Source: Paracoccaceae bacterium (lineage in GTDB: Bacteria; Pseudomonadota; Alphaproteobacteria; Rhodobacterales; Rhodobacteraceae). From it: 17,650 bases of DNA. Of the stretch, positions 1-6,858 are shown piece after piece. The stretch covers positions 239 through 17,888 of the forward strand of contig JAMWZF010000021.1 in assembly GCA_024304875.1 (NCBI GenBank), read 5' to 3'. Below the pieces are notes generated by a model. The model was not told the DNA's origin and did no database searches. It was given only the letters and a program-made list of their open reading frames with translations. How positions within the stretch are numbered: position 1 is the stretch's first letter; every line of letters begins with the position of its first letter. The position numbers and the translations under genes were made by a program.

Positions 1-105
1 CTTGTCCTCGGCCAGGTCGAGCCGATGCAGGACGTAGGTCTCCTCGAGCTGGGCCATCGCCTTGGGCCGCAGGGAGGTGAATACGAGAACGTCGGGCTTG
101 GTCAT
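1..105 (-). CDS. 2-hydroxyacid dehydrogenase, N-terminal fragment (truncated by window edge)
   Basis: Only the first 35 codons are present; the gene continues beyond the left edge. Read on the minus strand it begins with ATG at 105 and encodes MTKPDVLVFTSLRPKAMAQL, then a stretch rich in Glu, Leu and Arg. This short beta strand followed by 'P..M..L' resembles the N-terminus of D-isomer-specific 2-hydroxyacid dehydrogenases (glyoxylate/hydroxypyruvate reductase type). The NAD-binding and catalytic parts lie outside the window, so the family call is tentative. A purine-rich ribosome binding site (GGAG) lies a few bases upstream of the start. The gene is divergent from the MmgE/PrpD-led operon and shares its upstream region, including a weak copy of the palindromic operator. 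That makes co-regulation and a role in reducing or oxidising a 2-hydroxy/2-keto acid of the same pathway plausible, but this is inference. Confidence 0.6.
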   Translation of the reverse strand, partial: MTKPDVLVFTSLRPKAMAQLEETYVLHRLDLAEDK

Positions 106-210
106 GGCTCTGCTCCTGCGCTGCGGTCGCCGGGTGCCGAACCTCTAGCAAGCTTGAAAGCGGCGCACCACCTCGCAGATGTCGAAACCGGGTGACGCCC
201 TCGAAGTCAT

Positions 211-222
211 GAAAGCGCTCCC
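211..222. promoter_or_regulatory. Weak LacI-type operator-like palindrome
   Basis: GAAAGCGCTCCC matches 10 of 12 positions of the stronger copy at 353-364 and keeps the AAGCGCT core. It lies 106 bp upstream of the divergent 2-hydroxyacid dehydrogenase start and 142 bp upstream of the first operator. It could be an auxiliary operator for looping, or the site controlling the divergent gene. A chance match is possible. Confidence 0.3.
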
Positions 223-338
223 TCTTCGCTGGATCGTTTAGAAATTCTCGTACGTCGAGGTGCAGCTGCCATTATGATCCAAAGTTTTAGGACCTAACTC
301 CTGGGTCCGACCGCCTCGACACAGCCAAGCTCGCACAA

Positions 339-367
339 TTGCCTTTGCTAAAGAAAGCGCTTACATT
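339..367 (+). promoter_or_regulatory. Candidate sigma-70 promoter of unit 1, overlapping the operator
   Basis: TTGCCT (339-344) and TACATT (362-367) are separated by 17 bases; each matches 4 of 6 positions of the -35/-10 consensus. The palindrome at 353-364 covers the spacer and the start of the -10 box, a good position for repression. The predicted transcription start would be near 374, the same place as the first in-frame ATG of the MmgE/PrpD gene. Either that message is leaderless or translation starts further downstream. The promoter is a visual match only. Confidence 0.35.
353..364. promoter_or_regulatory. LacI-family operator before unit 1
   Basis: GAAAGCGCTTAC has the centred CG and near-perfect dyad typical of LacI-family operators. 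Its reverse complement shares the 13-base string AATGTAAGCGCTT with the site at 8736-8748 in front of the dehydratase operon. The same rare word in front of two operons flanking a LacI-family regulator gene is good evidence for a shared regulon. The site overlaps the likely -10 region of unit 1, consistent with repression. Confidence 0.65.
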
Positions 368-373
368 CCCAGT

Positions 374-1870
374 ATGCTGACTCGCGCCGCTGACTCCAAG
401 CTCAGCCTCGCGGTGGCGCCGGACACTGGAGGGAGACCGGAATTGGATGCATCGACAGGCCTGTCGCGGGAGTCGGAGCGTGGACGGCAACTCTATGCGT
501 TCGCCGCAACCGCCGCGGTGCGCGACATCCCTCCGGACGTGACCGAGAAGGTCGAGATACATTTTCTCGATTCCCTCTGCGCGATCGTCTCGGGCTCGGC
601 CCTGGAGGCTGGCAAGGCTGGCCTTCGCTACGTGCAGAGCGTTGGTGGACGCGGAGAGGCCACTGTCCTCGGCACGGACGTGAAGGTGTCGATGGTTGAC
701 GCGGCGCTCGCCAACGGCATGTCCGCTCATGCCGACGAATCCGACGACTCCCACGAGACCAGCCAGACGCATCCAGGTTGCGCAATCCTGCCCGCGGTCC
801 TTTCCGTCGCCGAGGCTCGGCGCGCATCCGGACAGGCCGCACTCCAGGCGATGTGGATGGCCTATGAGGTGACCATCCGTTTCGGAGAGACCATCGCCCC
901 GGCCATGAGTTTCGCCCGGTCCTCCCGCTCGTGCCATGCACATACCGGCCTGTTCGGGGCCGGGTTCGCCGCGGGCGGTCTGCTGGGCTTCGGTCCGGAC
1001 CGGTTCCGGACCTTGACCAACTACCTTGCTCAGGAAGCTTCGGGCCTGACCACATGGCGGCTCGACGACGCGCATACCCTGAAGAGTTACGTCTTCGCAG
1101 GAATGCCGGCCGCGAACGGCACCCGGGCGGCTGCTCTTGTCGAGAGCGGGTTCACCGGAAACGGGGATGTGCTGGACACCCGGGATCGAAACATCTTCGA
1201 TGCGATTTCGGCCGACTGCGATCTGTCGCGGCTCAATCCGAGCTACGAGACGTTCCGCATCCTCGAGACAGACCTCAAGAAGTACTCGGTCGGATTTCCG
1301 ATCGCCGCTCCGATCGCCGGCCTGGAGGCGCTGCTTGCCAAACACAGCCTCGGACCGGACGAGGTGACGGCGATGCGCGTCCGCTATCACCCAGACTGGT
1401 ATGCCGTCGTCGGCGACGAGAACAGGATGGCGGACCTCAATCTGCGCTACTGCCTCGCAGTGACCTTGCTGGACGGTCAGCTCACCTTCGCGGCCTCGCA
1501 TGACAACCTCCGCCTTCGTGACCCCCGTGTCCGGGCGATGGCCGAGAGGATCGACCTGCTGCCTCATGAGGAGGGACAGGATCGTTTCGAGGCGCGGCTG
1601 GAACTGGATACCGCCGAGGGTACGCTAACGTCGCGGGAGGGCCTGATGGTCCGGGGCCGCAAGGACAACCCGATGACCCTGAATGAGGTGCACGCCAAGG
1701 CGCGGGACCTTCTGTCCAGCGTCATGTCGCAGGACCAGGCGGACGACCTGATCGCGGAGGTTCACAGGCTTCGGAATGCGCCCGATGTGCACAGGCTCGT
1801 CGCGCTCTGCCATCCGGGGGGACGGGTGGCTCGTGGCGCTTCGGCCGGAAGATTCGGCTCCGAGCCGTGA
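374..1870 (+). CDS. MmgE/PrpD family protein
   Basis: A member of the MmgE/PrpD family, whose best-known members (2-methylcitrate dehydratase PrpD, cis-aconitate decarboxylase) dehydrate or decarboxylate small tri- and dicarboxylic acids; many homologues in sugar-acid and aromatic-acid operons are uncharacterised. From the first ATG the protein is 498 aa. The family-typical start of the helical domain is at about residues 38-75 (LYAFAATAAVRDIPPDV, then FLDSLCAIVSG). The conserved ANGMSAHADESDDSH segment is at 113-127 and THPG at 132-135. The start is uncertain: the ATG at 374 has no ribosome binding site, whereas an in-frame TTG at 443 is preceded by GGAGGGAGA (428-436) and still leaves 475 residues covering the whole domain. 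It is first in unit 1 and its TGA overlaps the GTG start of the permease by 4 bases. The exact reaction cannot be read from the sequence. Confidence 0.9.
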   Translation: MLTRAADSKLSLAVAPDTGGRPELDASTGLSRESERGRQLYAFAATAAVRDIPPDVTEKVEIHFLDSLCAIVSGSALEAGKAGLRYVQSVGGRGEATVLGTDVKVSMVDAALANGMSAHADESDDSHETSQTHPGCAILPAVLSVAEARRASGQAALQAMWMAYEVTIRFGETIAPAMSFARSSRSCHAHTGLFGAGFAAGGLLGFGPDRFRTLTNYLAQEASGLTTWRLDDAHTLKSYVFAGMPAANGTRAAALVESGFTGNGDVLDTRDRNIFDAISADCDLSRLNPSYETFRILETDLKKYSVGFPIAAPIAGLEALLAKHSLGPDEVTAMRVRYHPDWYAVVGDENRMADLNLRYCLAVTLLDGQLTFAASHDNLRLRDPRVRAMAERIDLLPHEEGQDRFEARLELDTAEGTLTSREGLMVRGRKDNPMTLNEVHAKARDLLSSVMSQDQADDLIAEVHRLRNAPDVHRLVALCHPGGRVARGASAGRFGSEP

Positions 1871-3585
1871 CAAATCTGGCCCAAACCCAGTCCATGTCCG
1901 GGACGGTCGCGGTCTGGAGCCGGGCCGCCTACGCGATATCGATCGTCCTTCTGGTCTGGCTGATCCTGCTTCCCTTCGCGATCATCTTCCTGACGCCGTT
2001 CATCGAGGAAGAGGCCGGATTCTCTTCTTACGCGGAGTTTTTCCGGGATGCCGCGATGTTGCGGGCCACCTGGAACAGCCTGCTCGTCGCCGGCGGTCTC
2101 GCGGTGTTGAGCGCTATCATCGGGACCGTTCTGGCGTTCGGCGTCGCGCGCACCTCGATGCGCTTCAAGGGTCTCGTCCGGGTGACGATGATCCTCGCCT
2201 TGATCAGCCCGGAGTTCCTTCTGGCGATGGGCTATATCCTGCTGGCCGGGCCCAACGCAGGCTATGCCAACGTGGCATTGAGAAACATCCTCGGCCTCGG
2301 GACCCAAACCGGGCCGCTGGATATATTCACGCTCTGGGGCCTGGTCTTCACCGCCCTGCCGAGCGGCGTATCCTTCGTGTTCCTGGCCCTCGTTCCGGCC
2401 TTCAGGTCGATGGATCCCGCGCTCGAAGATGCGGCGCGGCTGAAAGGCGCCAATGTCTGGCGCACGATCTTCACCGTGACCCTGCCGCTGGCGCGACCGG
2501 CGATACTGACGGGCACATTGCTAGCCTTCGCGACCAGCCTCGCGATGTACGGTCCGCCTGAAATGCTGGGGGTTGCGGTTCTGACCGTGTCGATACGCGA
2601 GGCGCTTCTCGGGCTCGATTTCGACGTGGCCTCGGTCGCCTCCGCCGTCCTTGTCGGCATGTCGATCATCGCCCTGATGCTGCAACGCTTCGGCATTCGC
2701 CATGCCGAGCGGTATCGGACGATTTCGGGCAAGGCCTTCGCCCCCCGCACCCTCGACCTTGGCCCGGCGGTCCATGTCCTGACCGTCCTCGGGCTGCTCT
2801 ACGTGATGCTGGCCCTCATGCTGCCCTACGGCACCATGCTCGCCGTCAGCCTGATGAAGAGCATCGGCAACGGCTTTTCGGCCGGGAACTGGACGCTTGC
2901 AAACTTCGACGCGATCCTGACCGACGGGTCGATCCGCAAGGCCGTCTTCCTCAGTCTGCAACTTGCCGCAGCCTGCGCGGCGATCGTCTCGGTTCTCGGT
3001 GTCATCGTCGGCTATGTCGTCGTTCGGACATCGCAGCGCGGACGCAGCCTGCTCGACTACATCTCGGTCCTGCCGCTCGCCGTCCCGGGCACGGCGCTCG
3101 CCTTCGCGCTGATCGTGCTCTACCTGAACGAGCCGTTCCGGTCCCTGGGGCTCTACGGCACGCCGATCATCCTCCTGTTCGCCTACCTGGCCCGGTTCAT
3201 CCCGCTGGGTGTCCGCAACAGCCAGTCAGCGCTCGTCCAGGTCGGCCCGGAGCTCGAGGAGGCCTCGCGCGTCTTCGGTGCGGGGGAACTGGCGACGCTC
3301 CTGAGGATAACGCTTCCCCTCATCCTGCCGGCTTTCATCTACACGTTCCTGCTGGTCTTCGTGCTGGCGATCCCGGAACTCAGCGCATCCATCGTCCTGC
3401 GCGGCTTCAACACCCAGACCATCTCGACCTCGCTGCTAAGCGTCTGGAACGGCAACGGCGGCCTCGCGGTGGCTTGCGCCTACGGCATTTCGATCTTCGT
3501 GACCGTCTCCCTGATCTTCGGGGCCGCACTGGCCGCCCGTGGATTGGCCGGGGTCTGGAGCGGCAGGAAACCCACAGACTACTAA
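1867..3585 (+). CDS. ABC transporter permease, fused two-domain (FbpB/SfuB type)
   Basis: An inner-membrane permease of 572 aa with two binding-protein-dependent transport domains in one chain, the arrangement of ferric-iron-type permeases and many relatives that import organic solutes. Hydrophobic segments are visible from about residue 21 to 280 and again from 300 to 560. Each half carries the cytoplasmic EAA loop that contacts the ATPase: LEDAARLKGAN at 186-196 and LEEASRVFGAG at 463-473, each followed by a 'TLPL..PA' helix. The single fused gene serves both halves of the membrane channel, so no second permease gene is needed. Translation is taken from the GTG at 1867, overlapping the upstream stop; an in-frame ATG at 1894 is a possible alternative. 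Its partners are the binding protein and ATPase that follow. The substrate is unknown, but context favours an organic or sugar acid over iron. Confidence 0.93.
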   Translation: MTNLAQTQSMSGTVAVWSRAAYAISIVLLVWLILLPFAIIFLTPFIEEEAGFSSYAEFFRDAAMLRATWNSLLVAGGLAVLSAIIGTVLAFGVARTSMRFKGLVRVTMILALISPEFLLAMGYILLAGPNAGYANVALRNILGLGTQTGPLDIFTLWGLVFTALPSGVSFVFLALVPAFRSMDPALEDAARLKGANVWRTIFTVTLPLARPAILTGTLLAFATSLAMYGPPEMLGVAVLTVSIREALLGLDFDVASVASAVLVGMSIIALMLQRFGIRHAERYRTISGKAFAPRTLDLGPAVHVLTVLGLLYVMLALMLPYGTMLAVSLMKSIGNGFSAGNWTLANFDAILTDGSIRKAVFLSLQLAAACAAIVSVLGVIVGYVVVRTSQRGRSLLDYISVLPLAVPGTALAFALIVLYLNEPFRSLGLYGTPIILLFAYLARFIPLGVRNSQSALVQVGPELEEASRVFGAGELATLLRITLPLILPAFIYTFLLVFVLAIPELSASIVLRGFNTQTISTSLLSVWNGNGGLAVACAYGISIFVTVSLIFGAALAARGLAGVWSGRKPTDY

Positions 3586-3595
3586 CCCCTGAAAG

Positions 3596-3601
3596 AGGAG
3601 G
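3596..3601 (+). promoter_or_regulatory. Strong ribosome binding site of the binding-protein gene
   Basis: A perfect AGGAGG ends 8 bases before the ATG at 3610. It is the best Shine-Dalgarno sequence in unit 1 and fits the high copy number usually needed for a periplasmic binding protein relative to its membrane partners. Confidence 0.75.
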
Positions 3602-3609
3602 ACTCAGGA

Positions 3610-4629
3610 ATGAAACTCGGAAACTTGAAGACAGGAAGCGTCGCCGTGTTGGCGCTGCTGGGGCCGGCGGCCGCATCGGCCCAGGACGGCCCTCTCCAGA
3701 TCTATTCCGCCTACCCGGACGAGCACATGGCTGCCCTCATCGAGGGCTTCAACGCGAAGTATCCCGATGTCGAAGTCCAGGTCTCGGTCCAGCCCGGGGA
3801 GCAGCTGCTGTCGACGCTGGAGCTTGAATTGAGGGCCAACGCGCCGCAGGCGGATGTCGTGGGCCTGAACCAGGCGTCGATTTCGTCGCTGGCTGCCGAC
3901 CATGGCGCCTTCGCCGAATACCAGCCCGAGGGGATCGCGGAGGTCCGGGAGTCACTGCGCGATCCGGAGGGCGTTTCCGTTCCTGCCTGCGTCAACGTCT
4001 ATCTGATCCAGTACAACACCAACGCGATCAACGCAGAGGCCGCGCCGACGTCCTGGATGGACCTGACCGCGCCCGAGTGGGAGAACCAGATCGCGATGGC
4101 CGATCCCTCCAGCTCGCAGTCCATCCAGTCCTTTCTCTGGTTCGTCACCCAGTACCTGCCTCAGAACGGACAGGACGCGTTCGACTGGGACTACTTCACG
4201 CAGCTCCAGGCCAACGGCGTCCGGCTCGAGGGGTCGCATGGCACGATCCGCGACCTGACCGCCGCGGGCGAGCGGCCGCTGGGGATACAACTGCTCGCCA
4301 ACGGGCAGACGTCCGCCAATAGGGGCGATCCCACCAGCCTTGTCTGGCCGACCGAGGGATCGCCGGGCGAGGTGTCCTCGTTCGCCATGTTCGAAGAGTC
4401 CGACAACCCGGAGGCCGCGCAGGCATGGCTCGATTTCATCGTCAGCCCGGACGCCCAGGCGATCATGCCTGACGCCCTCGGATGCGCCCCGGTCCTGAGC
4501 GAGATCGACTACGCCTTCCCCGATGGCACGGCGGTCAGTGACGTCAACATCGTCCCCGTCGACTCGGCCTGGATCGCGGAGAACCGAGAAGCCCAGACCG
4601 AGGCATTCCAAGCGGCGATGAGCAACTGA
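3610..4629 (+). CDS. ABC transporter periplasmic substrate-binding protein (family 1)
   Basis: A 339-aa extracellular solute-binding protein. The N-terminus (MKLGNLKTGSVAVLALLGPA, then AASAQ) is a Sec signal peptide with likely cleavage after A24, leaving mature QDGPLQIYSAYPDEH. The opening strand 'LQIYSAYPDEHMAALIEGF' and the later 'WLDFIVSPDAQAIM' segment are typical of the ferric/2-aminoethylphosphonate/thiamine group. The adjacent tyrosine pair used by ferric-binding proteins is not seen at the expected place (around residues 240-260: PTSLVWPTEGSPGEVSSFAM), so an organic anion is more likely than iron. Two cysteines (C127, C292) could form a disulfide. It delivers substrate to the permease encoded just upstream and stands 24 bases after it. 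Confidence 0.9.
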   Translation: MKLGNLKTGSVAVLALLGPAAASAQDGPLQIYSAYPDEHMAALIEGFNAKYPDVEVQVSVQPGEQLLSTLELELRANAPQADVVGLNQASISSLAADHGAFAEYQPEGIAEVRESLRDPEGVSVPACVNVYLIQYNTNAINAEAAPTSWMDLTAPEWENQIAMADPSSSQSIQSFLWFVTQYLPQNGQDAFDWDYFTQLQANGVRLEGSHGTIRDLTAAGERPLGIQLLANGQTSANRGDPTSLVWPTEGSPGEVSSFAMFEESDNPEAAQAWLDFIVSPDAQAIMPDALGCAPVLSEIDYAFPDGTAVSDVNIVPVDSAWIAENREAQTEAFQAAMSN

Positions 4630-4633
4630 CCCG

Positions 4634-5779
4634 ATGACCGAGCAGTCCCCGAACACGGAACCTGGCGGCACGTCGTCGCCAGGTCTCGAACTGACCGATA
4701 TCCGAAAGAATTACGGCAGCTTCGAAGCCATTCGAGGTATCAGCATGTCCGTACCGAGGGGCCGGATGGTCTCGCTCATCGGCCCGAGCGGCTGCGGGAA
4801 GACGACGACCCTCCGGATCATCGCGGGACTTGAAACGCCCACCTCCGGCAGGGTCATCGGCCATGGCAACACCCTGTCGGACGGCGCCCGTGTCATCCGG
4901 CCGGAACTGCGCGAGATGGGGATGGTGTTCCAGACCTACGCCCTCTGGCCGCACATGACGGTGTTCCGAAACATCAGCTACGGGCTGCGCCGGAAGGGCT
5001 ACGACACGGCACAGATCGCAGCCCGCGTTTCCGAAGTGCTGGGCATGATGAACATGTCCGACCATGCCGACCGCTATCCCGGCCAGCTGAGCGGGGGACA
5101 GCAGCAGCGGGTCGCGCTGGCCCGGGCCATCGCCTCGCGGCCGGAGATTCTTCTGTTCGATGAGCCGCTCAGCAACCTCGACGCGGTCCTGCGCGAACAG
5201 ATGCGGTTCGAGATCCGGTCTCTTCAGCAGGAGCTCGGAATGACCAGCGTCTATGTCACCCATAGCCAGGAAGAGGCATTGGCGCTGTCGGACATGATCG
5301 TCGTGATGAAGGACGGCAAGATCATCCAGAGAGGGGCTCCGCGCGAGATCTATGACACCCCCCGCAACGCCTTTGTTGCCGGCTTCATCGGCCTGACCAA
5401 CATCATCGACCTGCGCGATGTCGCCGTGTCTGCGGATCGGATCGAGGGTCGGTTGCCCGGCGGTGGTACGCTCGCGGCCGGCGGCGGAAGTTTCGACCAT
5501 GCGCGCGGCGGACGGACCTCGGTCTCGATCCGGCCCTCAGAGATCACCATTGCGGCAGGTGAACTCCCGGTCCCGGAAAACGGGATCAACGTTCTCACGG
5601 GCACGGTCCGCGACGTCGTCTTCACCGGCGGTGTCATCGACTATTTCGTCAACCTGCCGGGTGGCAAGGACCTGCGGGTCCAGACCGTGCCACCGGTGCG
5701 GGCAGAACGCGGTCAGACCGTCACCCTGGCCTTCGATATCGCCAGAACAATTGCCCTCGAGCCAGGAGACCCGGCATGA
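4634..5779 (+). CDS. ABC transporter ATP-binding protein (FbpC/PotA type)
   Basis: The cytoplasmic ATPase that powers the importer; 381 aa. Visible motifs in order: Walker A GPSGCGKTT at 50-58, Q-loop Q100 in VFQTYALWP, ABC signature LSGGQQQR at 152-159, Walker B ILLFDEP at 172-178, D-loop SNLD and switch histidine H210 in VTHSQEEA. From about residue 255 the C-terminus forms the beta-rich TOBE-like region common to the ferric, polyamine and sugar ATPases, where regulation may occur. The start is 4 bases after the stop of the binding-protein gene and no clear ribosome binding site is visible, so translational coupling is likely. The stop overlaps the next start by 4 bases (ATGA). The full ABC set is therefore encoded contiguously as permease, binding protein, ATPase. 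Confidence 0.95.
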   Translation: MTEQSPNTEPGGTSSPGLELTDIRKNYGSFEAIRGISMSVPRGRMVSLIGPSGCGKTTTLRIIAGLETPTSGRVIGHGNTLSDGARVIRPELREMGMVFQTYALWPHMTVFRNISYGLRRKGYDTAQIAARVSEVLGMMNMSDHADRYPGQLSGGQQQRVALARAIASRPEILLFDEPLSNLDAVLREQMRFEIRSLQQELGMTSVYVTHSQEEALALSDMIVVMKDGKIIQRGAPREIYDTPRNAFVAGFIGLTNIIDLRDVAVSADRIEGRLPGGGTLAAGGGSFDHARGGRTSVSIRPSEITIAAGELPVPENGINVLTGTVRDVVFTGGVIDYFVNLPGGKDLRVQTVPPVRAERGQTVTLAFDIARTIALEPGDPA

Positions 5780-6852
5780 CCATCACCAAGGCAGAGTCGT
5801 GGATCCTGCGGTTTCCTTCCAACCGACTGGCGGCAGAGCGGGCGGACGAGGCATTCGAACTGATCGGCGTGACGCTGACCGACAGCTCGGGAGAACAGGG
5901 CACCGGCTGGACATTCACATCCGACTACGGCGGCGGCCGCGCGATCAAGGCCCTGCTCGACGACGTGCTTCTCGAACGCGTTCTGCAGCGTGAGGCTATG
6001 GAAGTACGGGTGTTGAACGGGGAATTGTTCCACTTCACCCACCGCCTCGGGCACGGAATTTCATCCATGGCGATCGCCGCCATCGACGTCGCTCTATGGG
6101 ACCTGCACGCCCGGCTTCAGGGCATCTCGATCGCCAAGGCTCTCGGGCAGGTGCGGGACCGGGTGCCCTGCTACGGCAGCGGCAAGGCCAGTCCGGTTCT
6201 TCCGATGGACGAGCTGGTGGAGACGTCGGTCCAGTACATTCGCGACGGACTGAATGCCGTGAAGGTGCGGGTCGGGCGCGAGCCTGCCGAAGACCCAAGG
6301 CGCCTTGCCGCCGTCCGGGAGGCGCTTGGCCCTACCCCTCGGATAATGGTCGACGCGAACGAACGGCTGGGTCTGGAAGCCGCCCTGAGCCTCGGCCGCA
6401 AGCTGGTCGAGCACGACATCTACTGGTTCGAGGAACCGCTCTACGCCCACGATCTCGACGGCTACAGGCGGTTCCGGGCCGAGATGCCGATTGCCGTCGC
6501 CGCGGGCGAGCACTTCCATTCCCGCCGCAGCTTCTTTCACTTCGCGACCCGGGGTTGCCTCGACATCCTGCAGCCGGACCTGTGTTTCGTGGGGGGCTAT
6601 ACCGAAGCCTTGAAGGTCGCCGAACTCGCCGACGGCCTTGGCCTGGCCGTGGCGCCGCATTTCATGACCGTGCTGCATATCCACCTCGCCGCCGCGACCC
6701 CGCGCAGCTCTTGGCTCGAATTCTATCCGTTCATGGACGACATTCTGGTCCATGACCTGAAGGTCGAGGATGGCCACATACTGGTCCCCGAGCGTCCGGG
6801 CCACGGTGTCGAATTCACCGAGGAGGCTTGGACGACATGGAAGAGCGCCTGA
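5776..6852 (+). CDS. Mandelate racemase/muconate lactonizing enzyme family protein, probable acid-sugar dehydratase
   Basis: An enolase-superfamily enzyme of 358 aa in the mandelate racemase (MR) subgroup, which abstracts the proton alpha to a carboxylate and stabilises the enolate with Mg2+. N-terminal capping domain about 1-125, then the (beta/alpha)7-beta barrel. Inferred metal ligands are D193 (MVDAN), E219 or E220 (YWFEEP) and E245 (AAGEHFH). The MR-type His-Asp dyad is D268 (QPDL) and H295 (APHF), with E315 as candidate electrophile. The lysine motif at the second strand reads K163-V-R165 instead of the commoner KxK. Members with this dyad are mostly acid-sugar dehydratases, plus racemases and cycloisomerases. 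It is last in unit 1, overlapping the ATPase stop by 4 bases, so it probably acts on the imported acid. The exact substrate cannot be assigned. Confidence 0.88.
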   Translation: MTITKAESWILRFPSNRLAAERADEAFELIGVTLTDSSGEQGTGWTFTSDYGGGRAIKALLDDVLLERVLQREAMEVRVLNGELFHFTHRLGHGISSMAIAAIDVALWDLHARLQGISIAKALGQVRDRVPCYGSGKASPVLPMDELVETSVQYIRDGLNAVKVRVGREPAEDPRRLAAVREALGPTPRIMVDANERLGLEAALSLGRKLVEHDIYWFEEPLYAHDLDGYRRFRAEMPIAVAAGEHFHSRRSFFHFATRGCLDILQPDLCFVGGYTEALKVAELADGLGLAVAPHFMTVLHIHLAAATPRSSWLEFYPFMDDILVHDLKVEDGHILVPERPGHGVEFTEEAWTTWKSA

Positions 6853-6858
6853 GGCCGC

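Noticed and set aside
290..308. GGACC/GGTCC inverted repeat as a terminator or attenuator
   Set aside because: The stem is only 5 bp with a 9-base loop and has no T-run; it is too weak to call.
106..373. Small gene or RNA gene in the 268-bp intergenic region
   Set aside because: I found no tRNA-like fold or convincing short coding frame; operator and promoter-like sequences account for the part that can be interpreted.
287..1567. Minus-strand open frame of 426 codons opposite the MmgE/PrpD gene
   Set aside because: It has low-complexity, Arg/Gly/His-rich composition and no motif, while the plus strand holds a clear MmgE/PrpD protein.
1867..5779. Ferric iron uptake system
   Set aside because: The transporter class fits, but the binding protein lacks the tyrosine pair for ferric iron and the operon is catabolic.
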